Shown one piece after another: positions 5,115 through 9,502 of a stretch of DNA of 9,502 bases. The stretch spans positions 1 to 9,502 of the forward strand of contig JAEETR010000140.1 of assembly GCA_016286595.1 (NCBI GenBank). The letters run 5' to 3'. The notes under the pieces are model-generated. The model was given only the letters and a program-made list of their open reading frames with translations. It made no database searches and was not told the origin of the DNA. This stretch comes from Oscillospiraceae bacterium (GTDB lineage: Bacteria > Bacillota > Clostridia > Oscillospirales > Oscillospiraceae). Every line of letters begins with the position of its first letter. Positions within the stretch are counted from its first letter, which is position 1. The position numbers and the translations under genes were made by a program.

Positions 5115-5918
5115 ATGGACAACAATGTGAAAAAAACAAGAAAACTGGCTACCACCTCCCTTCTTCTGATGCTGGTGGCGCTGGTGTTCGTGATAACCGT
5201 CACCGTGGCGTGGTTCAGCATAGCCGACAACACGAAGCTGTACACCATGGGTCTTGACGTTACCACCGGCGTGTCCCTGCGGTTCGATCTGGACCCCCAC
5301 GCCGACTTCTTCAGCTACTTCAAGATGCTCTCCTTCGCCGACATCGCCGACAGGATCAGGCGCGACGACGGCTACGATCCCCGGGAGACCGAGATGATCC
5401 CCGTCACCACCCTGGACGCCGAGACCTTCACCCTGCAGAACGGCACCGTGGAAGAGGGCGAAAAGGGCGAATACCTCACCTTTACCCTCCACTTCATGGC
5501 CACCCAGGACATGATCGTTCACCTCACGTCCATCAGCGCCCGTGGCGAGGAAAACGGCACCAAAGTCCGCTCGAAGATCGCCAATCTGCCCGAGGCGATG
5601 CGCGTGAGCTTCACCGTCGACGGTCAGACCTTCATCTATGACCCCGGCGAGTGGGATAATGACGAATTTTCTTACAAGATTTCTGAAAATGTGCGCGTTT
5701 TCCGCTTGCCATCTGCCGATAAAATGGTGTACAATTTGGATAATGCGTTATTTGCGCTTTCCGCCAACCAGGACAAGGCCGTAGTGGTGCACGTCTGGCT
5801 GGAAGGCACCGATGAAAAATGCACCAACGAGCTCAAGGGCGGCGACTATCAGATATGGCTGCGCTTTGAGGGTACGGACGAAGAGGGCAACAGACTTGAA
5901 GCCACCCGTCCGTCATAA
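5115..5918 (+). CDS. SipW-type exported protein, divergent paralogue lacking the first motif Cys (paralogue 4 of 4)
   Basis: A 267-residue protein from ATG 5115; its GGAGG site overlaps the TGA stop of the preceding gene (TGAGGAGG), so the two may be translationally coupled. The N-terminus MDNNVKKTRKLATTS leads into a hydrophobic core and VTVAWFSIA, with cleavage expected after Ala32. The C-terminal motif is WLEGTDEKC: the first Cys is replaced by Thr232, leaving Cys236 as the only Cys in the protein. A tail of about 30 residues continues after the motif. Bases 5655-5765 are clearly more AT-rich than the rest and use codons rare in the neighbours. It directly precedes the signal peptidase gene and may be a distinct cap or anchor subunit, which is inference. 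Confidence 0.85.
   Translation: MDNNVKKTRKLATTSLLLMLVALVFVITVTVAWFSIADNTKLYTMGLDVTTGVSLRFDLDPHADFFSYFKMLSFADIADRIRRDDGYDPRETEMIPVTTLDAETFTLQNGTVEEGEKGEYLTFTLHFMATQDMIVHLTSISARGEENGTKVRSKIANLPEAMRVSFTVDGQTFIYDPGEWDNDEFSYKISENVRVFRLPSADKMVYNLDNALFALSANQDKAVVVHVWLEGTDEKCTNELKGGDYQIWLRFEGTDEEGNRLEATRPS
5706..5735 (+). promoter_or_regulatory. Possible internal promoter in the AT-rich patch
   Basis: TTGCCA (5706-5711) and TACAAT (5730-5735) are separated by 18 bases within an unusually AT-rich stretch of the fourth paralogue. If active, it would give the peptidase, AAA+ and DUF2357 genes a supply that does not depend on the riboswitch. The match is moderate and could be chance. Confidence 0.25.
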
Positions 5919-5957
5919 GCGTGTGCCGCGTCACACGATAAGAGAGGTAAATAAGCT

Positions 5958-6809
5958 ATGGCCAAACTGAAAAAGGCAGGGACCGTTATTATCAGCATCA
6001 TACTGTGGGCGGTCATCCTGCTGGCAGCTCTGTTTGCTTTCACCACTCTCGCCACAAGAGACTCCAACCACGTGGCAAGTCTGGCGGGATATACTCCCAT
6101 GTCGGTCCAGACCGACTCAATGGCTCCCACCTTCAACGCCGGCGACCTTATCATAATCAAGGCCACCGACACCTCCAAGCTGGAGGTCGGAGACATCATC
6201 TGCTTCCACACGATAATAATGAACGAGTACGTTCTCAACACCCACCGCATCTCCGAAATATCCCAGGAGGGAACCGTCCGCCGCTACACCACCATGGGCG
6301 ACAACAACAACGGCATTGCCGACCAGCACGTGATAGCCGACGGCGATATCGTGGGCAAGTACGTGGGTAAGGTGTCCAATCTCGGCAAGGTGATGGATTT
6401 CCTGTCCAGCAGCGTGGGCTTCCTGGTTGTCATAGTCCTGCCCCTTCTCATCTTCTTCATCTATCAGGTCTATCACCTGATAATGGTCAGTATAAGCCTT
6501 AAGCGGGCCGTGGCGGTCGAGGCCGCCCAGGCCCAGGCCGAAGCCGCCGGCGTCGACGCCGGGGCTCTTGCCGAGGCCGAGAAGGCCAAGGCCGAGGCCG
6601 CAGCCGCTCTTGAGGAGGCACGCCGCCTGAAGGCGGAGGCCGAAGCTCTCCGGGCCCAGGCCCAGTCCTCCGCAGCCCAGACCGCCGAAAACGTCGAAGA
6701 AGCGGCCGAAGCCGTTGAAGATGCGGCGGAAGACGCGGCGGAAGAGGTCGAGCAGACGGCGGAAGAGACTGTCGAGGCCGTTCCGGAAGACAAGGCCGGG
6801 GACGAGTGA
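5958..6809 (+). CDS. sipW: SipW-like signal peptidase I (ER/endospore type) with cytosolic coiled-coil tail
   Basis: This 283-residue membrane protease should cleave the TFAWF-type signal peptides encoded on both sides. It begins at ATG 5958 after a modest GAGAGG site. An N-terminal membrane segment (about 7-30) is followed by SVQTDSMAPTF with the nucleophile Ser54. YVLNTHRIS supplies His96 in place of the Lys of ordinary bacterial enzymes, and TTMGDNNNGIADQ supplies Asp115 and Asp122. The His-to-Asp distance of 19 matches what I recall for Bacillus SipW. A second membrane segment lies at about 154-178. After it comes a tail of about 100 residues, first Ala/Glu/Lys/Arg-rich and strongly helical (about 184-240), then acidic Ala/Glu repeats to the end. 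Normal SipW proteins are about 190 residues, so this tail is an addition, predicted to be cytosolic. It is the fifth gene of the operon. Confidence 0.93.
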   Translation: MAKLKKAGTVIISIILWAVILLAALFAFTTLATRDSNHVASLAGYTPMSVQTDSMAPTFNAGDLIIIKATDTSKLEVGDIICFHTIIMNEYVLNTHRISEISQEGTVRRYTTMGDNNNGIADQHVIADGDIVGKYVGKVSNLGKVMDFLSSSVGFLVVIVLPLLIFFIYQVYHLIMVSISLKRAVAVEAAQAQAEAAGVDAGALAEAEKAKAEAAAALEEARRLKAEAEALRAQAQSSAAQTAENVEEAAEAVEDAAEDAAEEVEQTAEETVEAVPEDKAGDE

Positions 6810-6843
6810 ACCGCCGCCCCCGTCGGCACCGGGAATAACCACT

Positions 6844-6929
6844 GAAGAGCAAGAGATACAAGGGCTGCCGGCAACGGCAGAGCAGTCTGCGCCGCTGGAA
6901 CCAAGCCGCCTTGTGTTGCTTGCTTCTTC
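6844..6929 (+). ncRNA. Candidate structured RNA between peptidase and AAA+ genes
   Basis: The 173-base gap between the peptidase and AAA+ genes contains no credible ORF but can fold into a long closed element. GAAGA-GCAAG (6844-6853) pairs with 6919-6929 with one bulge. ACAAGG (6858-6863) pairs with CCTTGT (6909-6914). Inside is a hairpin CTGCCG-GCAA-CGGCAG (6865-6880). The sequence after the outer helix, ATGTTTTAT, is a poor U-tract. It might be an attenuator, a processing site or an mRNA-stability element setting the level of the two downstream genes. No known RNA family is recognised. Confidence 0.35.
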
Positions 6930-6982
6930 ATGTTTTATCGGATATTTAGTGCAAACCGCTCCAAAGGAAAGGATTGAGGCAA

Positions 6983-8758
6983 ATGAGCGATTTTTTTAAG
7001 CTTGCATACGATTTGATCGCCAAGGTCGTCTATAACGTGACCGAGTGGGTCGTGAACTTTATCCGCGGCTTCATCAAGGTCTTTATAACCGGCTGGGTGG
7101 AGTACGCCGCCATATTCACTTCATATTTCGGCTATTTCTCCTTCCCGGTGAAGATCCTGGCCCTTCTGCTGGCGCTGGTGCTGATCGCAATACCCACGGT
7201 GGTACTGATCATCATCATCCGCCGCACCATCCTCCACATCCAGCTCAAGGCCGTGAAGGACGACAACACCGTTCTCTACAAGGAGATCGGCAGTCTTAAC
7301 CGCCAGGTCCTCCAGCTGATGGACGAAAAGGACAAGATCCTTTCCATGAAGGCCCACACCGTCAACGGCGGCCCCATAGCCGTGGAGTCCCGGGACGGTG
7401 AGACCGGCGCCCTCTTTGCCGGCGGCTCGGTGCCCGTGACCGACTGCAATTCCGCGCTGATGCCCGGTTCCGGCGTGTCCGGCGTGGGCGTTGCCATGGC
7501 AGGCGGCGTGCCCGATCCTCTGGGCGGCCCCGTCGTGGCCGGAGGCGTCGCCATGGGCGGCGTGATGGCCGGAGGCGATACCAGTATCGGTGAGGACGCC
7601 CTGACCGCCGCCACCGCGGCGGCCGTCACCGCGGCCACCGAGGCGAGAGCCCGCTCCGAAAAGGCCGAGCAGGACGCCGCCAACCGGTTCCCCAAGCTCT
7701 CTCTGGTGGACAGCAAGTACATGGAGTACGAGCCCCCCGAGTTCGACGACACCGTCACCCTCCAGCAGTTCACCGAGGGCTACCGCCTGTTCGCCGCCAG
7801 CCAGATGCACCTGTACTACACCCCCGAGATCGTGCGCCGCTTCGTGGCGGGCATGGCCTCCAGTAAGATACTCATTCTGGAAGGTATTTCCGGTACCGGT
7901 AAAACCTCCCTCCCCTACTCCTTCTCCCGTTATCTGAACAACCCCGCCACCATGGTCTCCGTGCAGCCCTCTTACCGTGACCGTACGGAGCTGCTGGGTT
8001 ACTTCAACGAGTTCTCCAAGCGCTTCAACGAGACGGAGTTCCTCCGGGCCATCTACGAGGCGGGCTACCGGGAGGATCCCAGCTTCATCGTTCTCGATGA
8101 GATGAACCTGGCCCGTATCGAGTACTACTTCGCCGAGATGCTCTCCGTACTGGAGCTGCCCAGCGTGGACGAGTGGGTGCTGGATCTGGTGCCCACCGCC
8201 TGGCCCGGCGACCCCATAAAGCTTGAGAGCGGCAAGATCCGCGTGCCGCCCACCATCTGGTTCGTGGGCACCGCCAACAACGACGACTCCACCTTCACCA
8301 TCACCGATAAGGTCTACGACCGTGCGATGCCCATCGAGCTCAACGAGAGAGCCGCGGCATTCGAGTGCCCGCTGCAGCCCCGCTGCGCCGTCACCTGCCA
8401 GCACCTGAACGACCTGTTCGCCAAGGCCAAGGAGGACCACCCCATCACCGACGCCACCCTGGCCAAGATGCTCCGCCTGGACAACTACCTCCAGACCCGC
8501 TTCAAGCTGGCTTTCGGCAACCGTATCATGAAGCAGATGTACGACTTCATCCCGGTCTACGTGGCCTGCGGCGGCACCGAGATAGGCGGCCTGGACTACA
8601 TAGTGGCCCGCAAGGTGCTCAAGAAGTTCGAGAGTATGAACGTCAGCTTCGTGCGCGACGAGATAAAGGGTCTTATCGCCTTCGTGGAGAAGACCTTCGG
8701 CAAGACCAACATGACCGACAGCCGCGAGTATCTCACCAGAATCCAGAATCTCTACTGA
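6983..8758 (+). CDS. Membrane-anchored McrB-like AAA+ NTPase
   Basis: A 591-residue protein. I start at ATG 6983, 9 bases after AGGAAAGGA, not at the TTG at 6974. Residues 1-53 are aromatic and amphipathic and may be membrane-associated. Residues 56-79 are a clear membrane helix ending in RR. A short coiled coil (about 85-125), a Gly/Val/Ala/Met-rich flexible linker (about 128-205) and an Ala-rich helix (about 205-235) lead to the motor domain at about 260-575. Motifs are Walker A GISGTGKTS (Lys307), Walker B FIVLDEMNLAR (Asp372, Glu373), and VGTANNDDSTF (432-435, at the place of the NxxD nucleotide signature of McrB) followed by DKVYDRAMPIEL. The C-terminal part is helical. This places it with McrB/MoxR-type AAA+ proteins; ATP versus GTP is not decided. 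The next gene resembles the McrC-side partner DUF2357. Substrate and role are unknown. Confidence 0.9.
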   Translation: MSDFFKLAYDLIAKVVYNVTEWVVNFIRGFIKVFITGWVEYAAIFTSYFGYFSFPVKILALLLALVLIAIPTVVLIIIIRRTILHIQLKAVKDDNTVLYKEIGSLNRQVLQLMDEKDKILSMKAHTVNGGPIAVESRDGETGALFAGGSVPVTDCNSALMPGSGVSGVGVAMAGGVPDPLGGPVVAGGVAMGGVMAGGDTSIGEDALTAATAAAVTAATEARARSEKAEQDAANRFPKLSLVDSKYMEYEPPEFDDTVTLQQFTEGYRLFAASQMHLYYTPEIVRRFVAGMASSKILILEGISGTGKTSLPYSFSRYLNNPATMVSVQPSYRDRTELLGYFNEFSKRFNETEFLRAIYEAGYREDPSFIVLDEMNLARIEYYFAEMLSVLELPSVDEWVLDLVPTAWPGDPIKLESGKIRVPPTIWFVGTANNDDSTFTITDKVYDRAMPIELNERAAAFECPLQPRCAVTCQHLNDLFAKAKEDHPITDATLAKMLRLDNYLQTRFKLAFGNRIMKQMYDFIPVYVACGGTEIGGLDYIVARKVLKKFESMNVSFVRDEIKGLIAFVEKTFGKTNMTDSREYLTRIQNLY

Positions 8759-8805
8759 TATCAGTTTTGCAGTCGTAACCGTTTTTCCTGCAGGGAGGCA
8801 AGCAA

Positions 8806-9502
8806 ATGGCCAATTCTATCAACGATCTTTATCTGGAATATGTGGAAGGGGTCGGCGCCATTCAGGAGGACCCTTATTTCCAGTACCTCTACGAGATCGT
8901 TGAGGGCGGCAAGACCACACTTCACCAGACCAAGGAGATCCTCCACAAGGTGGTGGACGAGCGCTGGCTCAGCACCATCGAGGAAAGCCTTGACGCCATA
9001 AATACCATCATCGAAAATCCCCGCCGCTTCGTGGCGAGGATGGAAGAGGTGGTGCCCGTGGCCCTGGCCAAAAAGATAACGGCCGACAGCGTGCGCCATC
9101 TGAGCATGAACACCCAGTTCATCGCCAGCTCCGAGGACGGCAACATCCAGCCCACCCAGATACTGAACATCTCCGTGGAGGACAGCTACGACCTCTATGA
9201 AAACCGCTTCATCTATCACCTTATCCAGCGGCTCATAACCTTCATAGACAAGCGTACCGACGTCATCTTCTGGTCCACCGGCGACGAGACCCAGAACGTT
9301 CTCACCATGGAGAGCCGGGTCGGCGACGCCTTCGAGTCCATCGACTACAAGCTGGAGATGAAGGTGCGCAACAAGCTCTCCGGCGCCGACACCGGTTCCG
9401 ACAATATGTCGGTGTTCATGCGCATCGACCGCGTGCGCCGCATGGTGATGAGTCTTCGCGTCCACCCCTTCTGCTCCCTCATGGCGGGCTGCTCCCCCGT
9501 GC
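8806..9502 (+). CDS. Probable DUF2357 McrC-like partner protein (partial, C-terminus outside window)
   Basis: I translated this frame from ATG 8806 (GGGAGG 7 bases upstream) to the right edge: 232 codons with no stop. The visible part begins MANSINDLYLEYVEGVGAIQ and is predicted largely helical and soluble, with no signal peptide. The segment SVEDSYDLYENRFIYHLIQR resembles the conserved DxxENRF-type segment of DUF2357 proteins, which in other genomes sit next to McrB-like NTPases and often carry a PD-(D/E)xK nuclease domain further on. The C-terminal half is beyond the window, so the presence of a nuclease cannot be judged. It starts 47 bases after the NTPase stop on the same strand. Family assignment rests on this motif and on context. 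Confidence 0.7.
   Translation, partial: MANSINDLYLEYVEGVGAIQEDPYFQYLYEIVEGGKTTLHQTKEILHKVVDERWLSTIEESLDAINTIIENPRRFVARMEEVVPVALAKKITADSVRHLSMNTQFIASSEDGNIQPTQILNISVEDSYDLYENRFIYHLIQRLITFIDKRTDVIFWSTGDETQNVLTMESRVGDAFESIDYKLEMKVRNKLSGADTGSDNMSVFMRIDRVRRMVMSLRVHPFCSLMAGCSPV

Noticed and set aside
6915..6960. Separate promoter directly upstream of the NTPase gene
   Set aside because: TTGCTT and GATATT-like sequences are at poor spacing (about 19 bases) and match weakly.
6715..6999. 94-codon plus-strand frame spanning the end of the peptidase gene
   Set aside because: It is a shifted reading of the repetitive Ala/Glu tail (Arg/Lys-rich product) with no start signal.
7121..8440. 439-codon minus-strand frame opposite the NTPase
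   Set aside because: Same composition artefact; the plus-strand frame contains Walker A and B and other family motifs, while the minus product has none.

Overview
This is a GC-rich (roughly 60%) bacterial window that looks chromosomal and Firmicute (class Clostridia, probably a gut- or sediment-type lineage). The grounds are strong AGGAGG ribosome-binding sites, TTG starts, sigma-A promoters of the TTGACA type, class I cyclic-di-GMP riboswitches with intrinsic terminators, and an endospore/ER-type signal peptidase of the SipW family. I see no tRNA, rRNA, CRISPR array, transposase or phage gene.

The layout is a divergent locus built around a regulatory core at about 1540-2508. To the left (minus strand) are two genes for exported proteins with SipW-type signal peptides: one complete (761-1540) and one running off the left edge (1-638). 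To the right (plus strand) are seven closely spaced genes. Four are paralogous SipW-type exported proteins (2508-5918), followed by a SipW-like signal peptidase with a long cytosolic Ala/Glu coiled-coil tail (5958-6809), a membrane-anchored McrB-like AAA+ NTPase (6983-8758), and a probable DUF2357 protein cut by the right edge (8806-9502).

The regulatory core holds two outward-facing sigma-A promoters, whose sequences and leaders look like diverged inverted copies. Just inside each transcript start is a c-di-GMP-I (GEMM-I) aptamer fused to an intrinsic terminator. The leftward transcript has two such aptamer-terminator units in series, then an unassigned three-way-junction RNA, before its gene. 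The rightward transcript has one. The terminator arms begin in, or directly at, the 3' strand of aptamer helix P1, which predicts ON switches: high c-di-GMP allows read-through in both directions.

The simplest reading is a c-di-GMP-activated, SipW-processed surface fibre or biofilm-matrix locus (TasA/camelysin-like). The leftward genes could supply major subunits, and the rightward operon minor subunits plus the processing enzyme. The unexpected part is the pair after the peptidase: an AAA+ NTPase and partner from the McrBC lineage, best known from type IV restriction. Here the NTPase carries an N-terminal membrane segment and is apparently co-transcribed with the fibre genes. It may be a repurposed energy-driven assembly or signalling module, or a defence unit embedded in a surface-structure locus. 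The sequence alone does not decide between these.
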